A DNA stretch of 64,000 bases from Mesorhizobium sp. STM 4661. GTDB lineage: Bacteria; Pseudomonadota; Alphaproteobacteria; Rhizobiales; Rhizobiaceae. The notes beneath the pieces were generated by a model. It was not told where the DNA came from, did not search any database, and saw only the letters and a list, made by a program, of their open reading frames with translations. The stretch is from positions 38,047 through 102,046 of the forward strand of contig NZ_CAAF010000070.1 in the NCBI RefSeq assembly GCF_000359125.1. Reading direction: 5' to 3'. The position numbers and the translations under genes are program-made. This document shows, one piece after another, positions 33,822 through 41,240 of the stretch (positions within the stretch are counted from its first letter, which is position 1; every line of letters starts with the position of its first letter).

Positions 33822-34586
33822 TCATTTCCTTCCGAACAGTTTGAGGATGAGATTGAGGAGCGCGGTCCAGAAGCCTTGCTTTGCCATAGGCACGGGAGCC
33901 GCTACGGGCGGCGCGGCGGGCTTTGGCGACTGAGGGGCCGGGATAGGTGCTGGCTGGGGAACCGCGGGAGAGGCCGCGGGCGGCCAAGGCGTGTCCTTGA
34001 TGCGCGACCATTTGCGATAGGCGTCGGCAAGGCGGGTGTCGTAGGCGTTCTTCCTGTAGGACGCGCCGTTGTAGCCCTTGGCGAAACCGGCCCAATCGTG
34101 ATTGCGCAATTTGTCGGCGAGCCGTTTCTCGGCGATGAAATTGACAGCCGCTTCAAGCTGCAGCGCCTCGTCTTCCATCATGGCTTCGACCATGGCCTGC
34201 ACGGTGAGGAAGCCGGCTGCCTCGAAATTTTCGCCGAGAACCTGGCCGAGGCCCCACGACGCCGATTTCAGCGCCGCTGTCTCGTCGATCGCGCAAGCGG
34301 CCTTGAGTCTGGGATAGCTATCCCTGGGATAGGGGTTTTCGCCCCACTTCGGGTAGGCGAGGCCGGCGGCGACGGCTCGCGCCCGTGCCGCCCCCGACAG
34401 ATTGCGGAAAAAAACATGCGGCTCGAACAGGATGATCGGTCGATCCTGCGCATCGAAGCCGTGGCCGCTGGTCTCGACATCGAGAAAGGCGTGGATCTCG
34501 TCCTCGCCGACGCCGATCAGCGCACCAAGCCTGGGCAAATCGAGGTCGTCCAGACGCTTCGCGGCACCCTTGAAAGCGGTGTTCAT
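33822..34586 (-). CDS. Phage endolysin with N-acetylmuramidase domain
   Basis: This 254-residue lysozyme-like enzyme of the N-acetylmuramidase (DUF3380) family has the catalytic Glu38 in HAFLDVETSGHGF, the SASWGLGQVLGENFEAAGF block, and DWAGFAKGYNGASYRKNAYDTRLADAY near residue 165. It is followed by a Pro/Ala linker (about 195-235) and an amphipathic C-terminal helix (FWTALLNLILKLFGRK) that might target the membrane or outer layer. It should cut the peptidoglycan glycan strand. AAGGAA precedes the start at 34586. Next genes downstream are membrane lysis proteins. Confidence 0.85.
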   Translation of the reverse strand: MNTAFKGAAKRLDDLDLPRLGALIGVGEDEIHAFLDVETSGHGFDAQDRPIILFEPHVFFRNLSGAARARAVAAGLAYPKWGENPYPRDSYPRLKAACAIDETAALKSASWGLGQVLGENFEAAGFLTVQAMVEAMMEDEALQLEAAVNFIAEKRLADKLRNHDWAGFAKGYNGASYRKNAYDTRLADAYRKWSRIKDTPWPPAASPAVPQPAPIPAPQSPKPAAPPVAAPVPMAKQGFWTALLNLILKLFGRK

Positions 34587-34663
34587 GACAGTTCCTTTCC
34601 GCCTGGCCACGGGCAGTTGATGTTTGCAAGCGATCGTGTGAAATGAGCGCAGGGGATCTGCAC

Positions 34664-34855
34664 ATGTCGGAAGACGAAGAAACGGCAATGGCCGCGGCGC
34701 GCTGGACGGTGAAAAGGGAACTATGCGCGGTCGGCCGCGACAAGCCGCTGCTGGTGACGCTGGCGGCGATCCTCTGCCTCTATTGCGGGCTGGTCGCCGG
34801 GCCGATCCTCTATGCGTTCCTGGCCATTCAGGGCATGGCGGATTTCTTCAAATGA
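34664..34855 (+). CDS. Small membrane protein, hypothetical
   Basis: This 63-residue protein has a charged N-terminus (SEDEETAMAAARWTVKRELCAVGRDK) and one or two hydrophobic segments (LLVTLAAILCLYCGLVAGPILYAFLAI). ATG 34664 has AGGGGA 7 bases upstream and is preferred over the ATG at 34643. It is divergent from the endolysin, at the edge of the fibre/lysis region. Confidence 0.6.
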   Translation: MSEDEETAMAAARWTVKRELCAVGRDKPLLVTLAAILCLYCGLVAGPILYAFLAIQGMADFFK

Positions 34856-34947
34856 CGGCATTGGCCGTTTGAATATCGCTCCATCCGTGCCCTCGCCTCG
34901 ATGGAAATCGCTTAGCCGGGATGAAACTGCTCCGGCAAATCGTTCGT

Positions 34948-34966
34948 ACCTTGTGGGACACAAGGT
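34948..34966. promoter_or_regulatory. Perfect palindrome upstream of the first basic mini-protein gene
   Basis: ACCTTGTG-gga-CACAAGGT is an 8-base perfect inverted repeat with a 3-base spacer, ending 12 bases before the GTG start at 34979 and just before its SD (GGGAGG). The position fits an operator or an mRNA hairpin controlling translation of the first copy of the three-gene family. Confidence 0.55.
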
Positions 34967-34978
34967 GCGGGAGGGCAC

Positions 34979-35152
34979 GTGACGATAAGGATCAGGCTTC
35001 CGGGGGGAACTCTGAAGATCAAGAAAAAGGACGAGCTGCGTCGCCGTGAGCAGAAGCGCGAAGTTCCGGTCTGGCAGATCGGAGATCACTTCATCATATG
35101 GTGGCCAAGCAGCATGTCGGATCGCCCATCCAAGCGCCCGCCGGAACGGTGA
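34979..35152 (+). CDS. Basic mini-protein, family copy 1
   Basis: This 57-residue protein with GTG start opens with the family motif (I)RIRLPGGTLKIK, followed by a Lys/Arg/Glu-rich stretch, VPVWQIGDHFIIWW and a basic Pro-rich tail. Two paralogues follow at 35347 and 35698. The shared pattern is RI.LPGGTLK.K...EL..RE..R.VPV...G...(I/V)WW. The high positive charge suggests nucleic acid or membrane-surface binding. I do not recognise the family. This is the most diverged of the three copies. Confidence 0.6.
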   Translation: MTIRIRLPGGTLKIKKKDELRRREQKREVPVWQIGDHFIIWWPSSMSDRPSKRPPER

Positions 35153-35274
35153 TCCAAAACCCGCGGTCATGAAAGATCCTGGGCGGACCAGGACAGAATG
35201 ACTGCGCCTCGATCTTGGCACCGCGCGTCCTTCGCACGCTCAAGGACGCTGTTCCAGAAACAGTCCCAGAAATA

Positions 35275-35310
35275 GTCAACGCCCGGCCGTTGACTCTTCC
35301 GCCACGGAAG
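35275..35310. promoter_or_regulatory. Two inverted repeats upstream of mini-protein copy 2
   Basis: GTCAACG...CGTTGAC (35275-35294) is followed directly by CTTCCG-cca-CGGAAG (35296-35310). The TTGAC of the first could serve as a -35 element overlapping an operator. The same two-part arrangement, with a similar 20-base sequence, recurs at 35606-35641 before copy 3, showing the control region was duplicated with the gene. Confidence 0.55.
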
Positions 35311-35346
35311 CTTTTTGTCGCTGCATTGCACAATGAGGTTGGGCCG

Positions 35347-35514
35347 ATGGCGGTGCGTATCAGTTTACCGGGCGGCACCTTGAAGGTGAAGGTATACCGG
35401 GAGTTGCGGGACCGCGAGCGTGAGCGTCGCGTACCGGTGCTGAAGGTGGGCTCGCTATATCTTATCTGGTGGTGGAATCGTCGCCGCCCAGTCAACGACC
35501 AGCCGTTGGGCTGA
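35347..35514 (+). CDS. Basic mini-protein, family copy 2
   Basis: This 55-residue protein begins MAVRISLPGGTLKVKVYREL, then a run of alternating Arg and Glu, VPVLKVGSLYLIWWW and a basic tail (NRRRPVNDQPLG). It is closely related to copy 3 (about two thirds of positions the same over the first 42 residues). Start ATG 35347 aligns with copy 3. Function unknown. Confidence 0.65.
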   Translation: MAVRISLPGGTLKVKVYRELRDRERERRVPVLKVGSLYLIWWWNRRRPVNDQPLG

Positions 35515-35605
35515 CCGCGCCGGACGATCCCGGTACGGCAACCGTTGTACCCCTCGATCATAAAACCGTTATCCGACGGCTGTACCGTGGATCGACCCAG
35601 AAATA

Positions 35606-35641
35606 GTCAATGGCCAGATGTTGACTCTTCCGCGAGGGAAG
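35606..35641. promoter_or_regulatory. Two inverted repeats upstream of mini-protein copy 3
   Basis: GTCAA...TTGAC (35606-35625) and CTTCC-gcgag-GGAAG (35627-35641) match in order and spacing those before copy 2. A further duplicated cttgctgca-type motif (tgctgcaatgcacac / tgctgcgttgcacaac) lies between this and the start at 35698. Confidence 0.55.
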
Positions 35642-35697
35642 GTCTTTAATTGCTGCAATGCACACTATTGCTGCGTTGCACAACGGGAGTTGAACCG

Positions 35698-35874
35698 ATG
35701 GCAGTGCGTATCAAGTTGCCGGGCGGCACGCTGAAGATGAAAACCTACCGCGAGTTACGCGGTCGGGAGCGCGACCGACGCGTGCCTGTCATGAAGATGG
35801 GCTCGCTGTATTTTGTCTGGTGGTCGAATAGCCAGCAGGGTTCTCACGGCAAGCCTCAGGACAGCCATCGCTAG
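35698..35874 (+). CDS. Basic mini-protein, family copy 3
   Basis: This 58-residue protein begins MAVRIKLPGGTLKMKTYREL, with an Arg/Glu-rich middle, VPVMKMGSLYFVWW and a Gln/Ser/His-rich tail that differs from the other copies. The conserved core is therefore residues 1-42, and the tails vary. GGGAG lies about 10 bases before the ATG. Part of the tandem three-member family. Confidence 0.65.
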   Translation: MAVRIKLPGGTLKMKTYRELRGRERDRRVPVMKMGSLYFVWWSNSQQGSHGKPQDSHR

Positions 35875-36250
35875 CCGTGGCGCCTGCCAGCTTGGAGGCG
35901 GGCGCGTCCCTTGGACGCACAAGGACATCTAAGTTTCTGAATCCGCAAAGGCCAGTCCGGCAGCCAAATGGCCGGCAGACCACCGGCCGATCCGGGTCAA
36001 CCATGGCTGTGTGCGGCAAGTCGATATCGGCATGCGGCGCGACTATGTCTACGCCACCGACATCGAGACTTTATCCGATCAGATGATATCAGATGATAGA
36101 CGCTGGCATTTATGCGATGCGCGGCGCCAAGAAAGGGACTGAGCGTGACCGGGTCGAGGCGATCTTCAAAGCGATGATCGCGGCGCAGTAGCGCTTGCAA
36201 AGCTGTATCGCTTGCCGCAAATGGTGGCGAGCAAAACCGAGGACATGGTG
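35875..36250. other. Stretch without a convincing gene; possible decayed coding sequence
   Basis: About 376 bases with only short frames. One frame (36093-36191) gives a 32-residue peptide ending GTERDRVEAIFKAMIAAQ, and an overlapping frame reads VDIGMRRDYVYATDIETLSDQ; they look like a frameshifted end of one lost protein, but I cannot name it. No terminator or promoter stands out. Confidence 0.3.
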
Positions 36251-36472
36251 ATGGCAGATTTACCGATAGCGCCAACACGCTTCCGATATTCAGTGCAGTT
36301 GATAGACGAACGCATGATCCCTCTTGTGGTCATGGACACCGACAACCCAAACGAAGCTAGGAAAGCATACGACGAAGTCTGTGGACACCAATATCGGCGG
36401 CATTTCAGGTTCATCGGCGGACCAGAAGTTATCGACGAACGGCCGCCGCTGGCACCATTTGGGCAAATTTGA
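36251..36472 (+). CDS. Hypothetical phage-region protein
   Basis: This is a 73-residue soluble protein (RFRYSVQLIDERMIPLVVMDTDNPNEARKAYDEVCG) with no domain I recognise. GAGGA 7 bases upstream supports ATG 36251. It ends 4 bases before the acetyltransferase gene, so the two probably form one plus-strand unit. Confidence 0.5.
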   Translation: MADLPIAPTRFRYSVQLIDERMIPLVVMDTDNPNEARKAYDEVCGHQYRRHFRFIGGPEVIDERPPLAPFGQI

Positions 36473-36475
36473 TCC

Positions 36476-37030
36476 ATGCCTTTTGTTCCGCCATTCCTTT
36501 ACCGTCTGGCTGGCATCAAGGCTGGCGCCGGCACAAAGATGAGCCTGAGGAGCGTGCGTACTGCCCGCAATGGCCGTCACGAGATCGGCGAAGGCTCAAA
36601 TCTCAACTGTTATTTTTCATATGACCGGCCCGAGGCGCAGATCACGATCGGCGACCGCAGCTACATTGGCAAAAGCCATTTGGTCGCCGCTGACCGCATA
36701 ACCATCGGGAATGACGTGATGGTCTCGTGGGGAACGACGATCGTAGATCACAATTCTCATTCGCTTGATTGGGAACAGCGAGCACACGACGTTGCCGGCT
36801 GGAACCATGGCAAAAAAGACTGGTCTGGCATCGGCATCGCACCGGTCACCATCCAGGACCATGCTTTTATTGGGCTCGGTGTCATCATCCTTAAAGGTGT
36901 TACGATCGGCAAGGGCGCAGTAGTTGGTGCCGGGTCTGTCGTGACAAAAGACGTGGCACCCTTCACTACGGTTGCCGGCAATCCGGCGAGACTGATCCAC
37001 GGTCCTACAGATCAACAGAGAGTTATTTAG
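36476..37030 (+). CDS. Hexapeptide-repeat O-acetyltransferase, copy 1 (WbbJ/NodL-like)
   Basis: This 184-residue left-handed beta-helix acyltransferase has hexapeptide repeats in ITIGDRSYIGKSHLVAADRITIGNDVMVSWG, the catalytic-type DHNSHS segment (His) near residue 90, and IAPVTIQDHAFIGLGVIILKGVTIGKGAVVGAGSVVTKDV, as in acetyl-CoA dependent sugar acetyltransferases. The likely role is O-acetylation of a surface polysaccharide. A paralogue (roughly three quarters identical by eye) is at 48047-48598. It converges on, and overlaps by 8 bases, the methyltransferase at 37023. Confidence 0.85.
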   Translation: MPFVPPFLYRLAGIKAGAGTKMSLRSVRTARNGRHEIGEGSNLNCYFSYDRPEAQITIGDRSYIGKSHLVAADRITIGNDVMVSWGTTIVDHNSHSLDWEQRAHDVAGWNHGKKDWSGIGIAPVTIQDHAFIGLGVIILKGVTIGKGAVVGAGSVVTKDVAPFTTVAGNPARLIHGPTDQQRVI

Positions 37031-37736
37031 CGCTGCACAGGGCTCCAGCCATGTACGCCATGCTGCGAACGGCAGTCTTTGGCGCGAACCTGAGGAATTC
37101 GGTTCGCAGTTTGTATTTTACCCAGCCTTTGGACTTGCCGGCCAGATGCTGTTCATATGCGAGATCGTGAGCGAACGTCATCAATCTTTCGACCGTGAGG
37201 TTGGAAGTCTTCAGCAAGTTGTCAAAAGTCAGCGGCGTGTAGAAGTTGATGTGCCCGTATGGGCCGGACATTCGGATCGCCTTGGGAAGATTTCGCGTAT
37301 GCTCCAGCGGCACCTCGACATAGAGCTTCTTGCAAACCCTCGCGGCCTCCCGCAAGAACATCCGTTCGTGCTCGACGTGCTCAACGACATGGATGGCGAG
37401 ACCGAGATCGAACGATTTGTCGGGGTGCGGGATATGGTAGCCGTCAAAGACATCGAGGCTGGCGAGATTGGCGATCTTTCTGGCCCTGATCGCCTCGACG
37501 CCGCTGGTCGAAATTTCAACCGCTCCAAGCGTCTTCCCAAGACCCTTCTTGTTGAGCTTGTCCAACACGGCGCCTTCGCCTGCGCCTATGTCGAGAATCC
37601 TTTCGAACCTTTCGCCTTCGATGATCGCCTCGATGTGGCCGACTGATTGCTTCGAGGCTATCTCGCGTTTCGCCGCGACTTTCCCATCAGTGTAATAGTC
37701 GTCATAGATATCGATGATGCTGCCGGCGTTGGTCAT
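37023..37736 (-). CDS. Class I SAM-dependent methyltransferase, copy 1
   Basis: This 237-residue protein has a SAM-binding motif ILDIGAGEGAVLDKL, acidic motif VEISTSGVEAI and DLGLAIHVVEHVEHERMFLREAARV, all typical of Methyltransf_11/23 enzymes acting on sugars or small molecules. The same length paralogue lies at 45282-45995 and differs at only about 25-30 positions. Start ATG 37736 aligns with the paralogue. Placement next to an acetyltransferase and tail fibre suggests methylation of surface glycans or of a virion component. Confidence 0.85.
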   Translation of the reverse strand: MTNAGSIIDIYDDYYTDGKVAAKREIASKQSVGHIEAIIEGERFERILDIGAGEGAVLDKLNKKGLGKTLGAVEISTSGVEAIRARKIANLASLDVFDGYHIPHPDKSFDLGLAIHVVEHVEHERMFLREAARVCKKLYVEVPLEHTRNLPKAIRMSGPYGHINFYTPLTFDNLLKTSNLTVERLMTFAHDLAYEQHLAGKSKGWVKYKLRTEFLRFAPKTAVRSMAYMAGALCSAK

Positions 37737-37794
37737 TGTGTCGGGCTCCTCTTTGGGAACCGTGCCATAGCCCGCGAACCGCGTCCAGCGCAGA

Positions 37795-37977
37795 CTAAGC
37801 CCCACCTAGCCAAACCTCTACAAGACCTTCAACGTCGCCGTCAGGCACAGGGATTTCCCGGCTGTGCTTTGGGTCGCTTGGCTTGGTGATCAGGATCTTG
37901 TCGCCGACCACCTGCCATTCCTCTCCGTCCTGAAGCTCAGTGACGACGTCGCCCTTGTGCATTATTATCATTGGCAT
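37795..37977 (-). CDS. Small hypothetical protein next to the tail fibre
   Basis: This 60-residue acidic protein (HKGDVVTELQDGEEWQVVGDKILITKPSDPKHSREIPVPDGDVEGLVEVWLGG) has a strong SD (GGAGG, 7 bases upstream). It starts 4 bases after the fibre stop and is probably co-transcribed with it. A tail fibre assembly or capping role is conceivable from position, with no sequence proof. Confidence 0.6.
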   Translation of the reverse strand: MPMIIMHKGDVVTELQDGEEWQVVGDKILITKPSDPKHSREIPVPDGDVEGLVEVWLGGA

Positions 37978-37980
37978 CGC

Positions 37981-40900
37981 TTACCTCCGTCCTGCCGCGA
38001 CGCCGGCGATGAGCACAAGCGCTTTGCGGTACTCGCCGTTGTCGTTGTTGTGAAGCCCGTCCTGAGTGAAGCCAGCGGCCAACCAGTCGAAGCCGTCCAA
38101 GGGGAACAATGCGACGCTGCTGCGCGCCCGGTACGTTTGCCGGATAGCACCGTTCGCGGCGTCGTATGTTCGGCCGCCGGTATAGCTACCATCCCAGCCG
38201 CCCGACGGGCGAGTTGGCGGCATGGCGAACATGCGTGGGCAACCGCCCGCCTCAAGGGTATTGAGGACAGAGTTCATGTTGGTGATAATCGACGCAGGCG
38301 GCGTGCCGAAGCTGTCGTTGATGCCGAGCGGGATGATCGGCACCAGCTTGCCGCCGAAGGCCGATGCCTGCGCCATGGCAGAAGTCAAGCGAGCGGTGTT
38401 GAACGAGGAGAAAGCATAGCTGCCATGTGCGAACCGCGCCGTGCGCAGCCGGGGGCGGCTGCCGGCCACCTTGACGCCAAGCCGCACAAGGCCGGTGATT
38501 TCGACTGGCCCGCCGACCGCGGTGATCGTATAGGTGCCGCTTGCAACCTGCCCCGTCAGGGATGGCCCGGTGTATTGGTCGAGTGCCAGCACGCCAGCCG
38601 CGTTGACCGTCTTGTAAACCGCGCCGCCGTTGTAGGCGAAGGCCAGCGACCCAGAGCCAGGCTCTTGTGTGAAAAAGACATCGACCTGTTCGTATGCTTT
38701 CGGCGCGCAGATCATTGACGCCCCATCCGCAAGGATAAGGCTTTCGCCGAGTGGCCCTCGCGATCCTGTCGAAACGGAGCCGCTGGTCGTCAATCCATAG
38801 AAATCCGGCGTATAGGTAGAGCTTGGCCGCAAGGCCGTCATGATAGGCTCGTCCGCCGCAATGCCCAGATTTGCGAAGCGCGTCACGAGGTTGAACCAGT
38901 GCGTATCGCCTGTGCTGGCAAAGGCCCAATGGTCCTTGCTGTCGCCGATCGGGGCGAGCACATCGTTGTTGGCGATGTGCTCGGCAAGCTCGGCCCGGAA
39001 AGCATCATAGAGATTGTTGAGCGAAGGCCGTTCGGGGATGAAGAAAGTAACCCCGTTCACCTTCGGCTTGCCCGGACCATAGAACCCATTGCCAGTAGCG
39101 GAAATGGTAGTGAGCGCGAAACTGCCTGGCGGCGCATAGGGATTTGGATGGGCGGCCGCAGCCGTCGCGAAGATCGCAGTCGCATCAACGACGCCATTAG
39201 GGTCTGCATCGTCAAGCAGGCCCATGCCAGTGTTCTGCGCACCGCCGCCGAGAGCAAGGGCCGCTTGGGCAAGCAGACCTGTCTTGATTGTGAAAGCCAC
39301 TTCAAAGCGGTGCGTCGCCTGATCGATGACAACGGCACCGTTCGAAAGCACGCCCGACCTCACCCATGCTCGGATGCCTTCTGGGTTGGCGCCCGGCTGA
39401 TATTTGTAGAGGCCGCCAGAGATCGCAGGATACTGGCCTGCCATGATGGGAATGCTGAGCGGGATTGGCAAAACACCATTGGACAGCGTGATGTCGTGAG
39501 TGCTTATGACGTTGATGGTCAGGCCACCCAAATATTCAACGACATGGATCCTTGAGGCTCCAGTCCCGGCCGCGCCGACATCGACCTGCGTTATGAACCC
39601 ATCGACTGGCTGAGGCGCTTGCACAATGACGCTGTAGTTGGCAGGGGTGTTCGTGCCGGTGTTTACGAGATTAGGCCAACCGACCAACGTCTCCGTACCG
39701 ACAACATCGAGCAGATCGTTCGATGTCTCATAGGCGGCACGGGCCTTGACCCCGACTTCGCCTGTAAAGGTCGGTTTCCATTGCGGGCCATTCGTAGTGG
39801 CGATGGTCTTGGCGGTATGCGACGTGGGGACTGACGCCGTGAACCACTCACTTTCACCATTTGGGATGGTGCCAGCAAGATAGTACCAAGTGCCCGCCCC
39901 GCGCTTGAGGCCCATGACGCTGCCTGCTGGCTTAAGGATCGAGAGGCCAGAAACGACAGAGGAAGGGCCGGCCGGTACCGAGATGGTCTGTTCCGAAACA
40001 GCACTTAGCGTCCCGTCGCCTTCGACGTGAGAGCAGATTATCTGAATTGTGCCAGCAGCAGCGCCGAAGCCCAGCTCCAGGCTCGATAGGTATTCATCGA
40101 CCGCCGCCAGCGTGGTGGGCCAGTAATAGACGCTGTTGTTGCCGACAGCCGTGCCGCCAACAGAACCAGTGATCGGGACCGGCCCAACCGTCCGCGATCC
40201 GATCAAGGCGATGACTTCCGCCGCCGACGCGCGTACACCCGTGTCGACCGCAACCGGCCCGGCCGCCACGCGGTACATGCCCATGATGCCGGCCGACACT
40301 TCGGTCCAGAAATACTCGCCGACATCGACGTTCCGGCCCAAAACCACGGCAGCGCTTGCGCCCGTCAATCCCGCCGACGCCGCGAAGCTGAAGCTCGGCG
40401 CCACCGTATAGGAACCGGGAGCCGTGATGATGATCTGCGTCAGCGCGCCGCCTGCCACCACGAAGCGGCCAGCGGCGCCCGAACCGGTACCGCCCGCAAA
40501 CGCCAAATCGAAAGTGCCGTCCGTGCCTCCTGATCCCCCGGTGATCGCACCACTGCCGATGACGCCAGGGCCGATCGCCGCCGCGATCGTCGGGAAGATG
40601 CCCTTGCCGTACAGCGAAGCATCGCGCGCGGCCTGGGCGCTGGCCAGATTGGCCGCCGTGGTGACGACATCGGCGGCGGTTTGTCCGGCATTGGCGGCAG
40701 AGGCGGACGCGCTGGCCGCTGCCTGGCCGGCACTGACCTCGGCGGCATCCTTCAGCACCTGCGTTTCATCGCGCAGCGCTTCGACCTCATCGACCACGTC
40801 CGAGATATCGGGTGGCACGAATGCGGCAATGGCGATGGCATCGATGCCCACGACCGGTTCATTGACAGTGAATTCAAACACCCGGTCGGCGTTGATCGAC

Positions 40901-41169
40901 CCGACCTGGGTGTGGACCGTCGTCCCCTTCTGCAGGGTGCGGGCGGTGCGGGCGTCGGCGGCGCGGAACCATTCGCCCTCGCTCGCCGTATAGATGCCGT
41001 TTTGCGTCGGATCGACCTGATCCTTGGCCAGCACCCGGTCACCGGCCTCGGCCGGCACGCCGTCAATGGTCTGCAGGCCATTGAGGATGACGTTGGCCGT
41101 GGTCGCCAGACGCACGGGTTCGCGTTCGCCGGTCAGAAGTCGAACGGCGGCAGTTGCAGGTCGGGCCAT
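37981..41169 (-). CDS. Phage tail fibre/spike protein with C-terminal SGNH esterase domain
   Basis: This 1062-residue protein has several parts. Residues 1-105 form a compact domain (ARPATAAVRLLTGEREPVRLATTAN, DRVLAKDQVDPTQNGIYTASEGEW) that is duplicated at 43733-44179 and probably attaches the fibre to the tail. Residues about 110-170 are an Ala-rich coiled coil; the middle is beta-rich. The end is an SGNH hydrolase: GDS with Ser744 (block I), GIND with Asn951 (block III), and DGLH with Asp1037/His1040 (block V), interrupted by a beta-sandwich insert. It likely deacetylates host polysaccharide during adsorption. The start at 41169 matches the duplicated copy and has GGAG; ATG 41184 is the alternative. 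Confidence 0.82.
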   Translation of the reverse strand: MARPATAAVRLLTGEREPVRLATTANVILNGLQTIDGVPAEAGDRVLAKDQVDPTQNGIYTASEGEWFRAADARTARTLQKGTTVHTQVGSINADRVFEFTVNEPVVGIDAIAIAAFVPPDISDVVDEVEALRDETQVLKDAAEVSAGQAAASASASAANAGQTAADVVTTAANLASAQAARDASLYGKGIFPTIAAAIGPGVIGSGAITGGSGGTDGTFDLAFAGGTGSGAAGRFVVAGGALTQIIITAPGSYTVAPSFSFAASAGLTGASAAVVLGRNVDVGEYFWTEVSAGIMGMYRVAAGPVAVDTGVRASAAEVIALIGSRTVGPVPITGSVGGTAVGNNSVYYWPTTLAAVDEYLSSLELGFGAAAGTIQIICSHVEGDGTLSAVSEQTISVPAGPSSVVSGLSILKPAGSVMGLKRGAGTWYYLAGTIPNGESEWFTASVPTSHTAKTIATTNGPQWKPTFTGEVGVKARAAYETSNDLLDVVGTETLVGWPNLVNTGTNTPANYSVIVQAPQPVDGFITQVDVGAAGTGASRIHVVEYLGGLTINVISTHDITLSNGVLPIPLSIPIMAGQYPAISGGLYKYQPGANPEGIRAWVRSGVLSNGAVVIDQATHRFEVAFTIKTGLLAQAALALGGGAQNTGMGLLDDADPNGVVDATAIFATAAAAHPNPYAPPGSFALTTISATGNGFYGPGKPKVNGVTFFIPERPSLNNLYDAFRAELAEHIANNDVLAPIGDSKDHWAFASTGDTHWFNLVTRFANLGIAADEPIMTALRPSSTYTPDFYGLTTSGSVSTGSRGPLGESLILADGASMICAPKAYEQVDVFFTQEPGSGSLAFAYNGGAVYKTVNAAGVLALDQYTGPSLTGQVASGTYTITAVGGPVEITGLVRLGVKVAGSRPRLRTARFAHGSYAFSSFNTARLTSAMAQASAFGGKLVPIIPLGINDSFGTPPASIITNMNSVLNTLEAGGCPRMFAMPPTRPSGGWDGSYTGGRTYDAANGAIRQTYRARSSVALFPLDGFDWLAAGFTQDGLHNNDNGEYRKALVLIAGVAAGRR

Positions 41170-41189
41170 GAGGGATTGCTCCATGAAAA

Positions 41190-41209
41190 AGCCTCGGGCA
41201 AGCGAGGCT
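41190..41209 (-). terminator. Terminator-like hairpin just before the tail fibre gene
   Basis: AGCCTCG / CGAGGCT with a 6-base loop is followed on the minus strand by TTTTT, directly upstream of the fibre start. A similar hairpin stands in the same place before the short fibre copy (44199-44218). It may attenuate read-through into the fibre gene or insulate it from the convergent plus-strand genes. Confidence 0.55.
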
Positions 41210-41240
41210 GGAAAAATGTGGGTTCTACTTCAAAGCGGAC

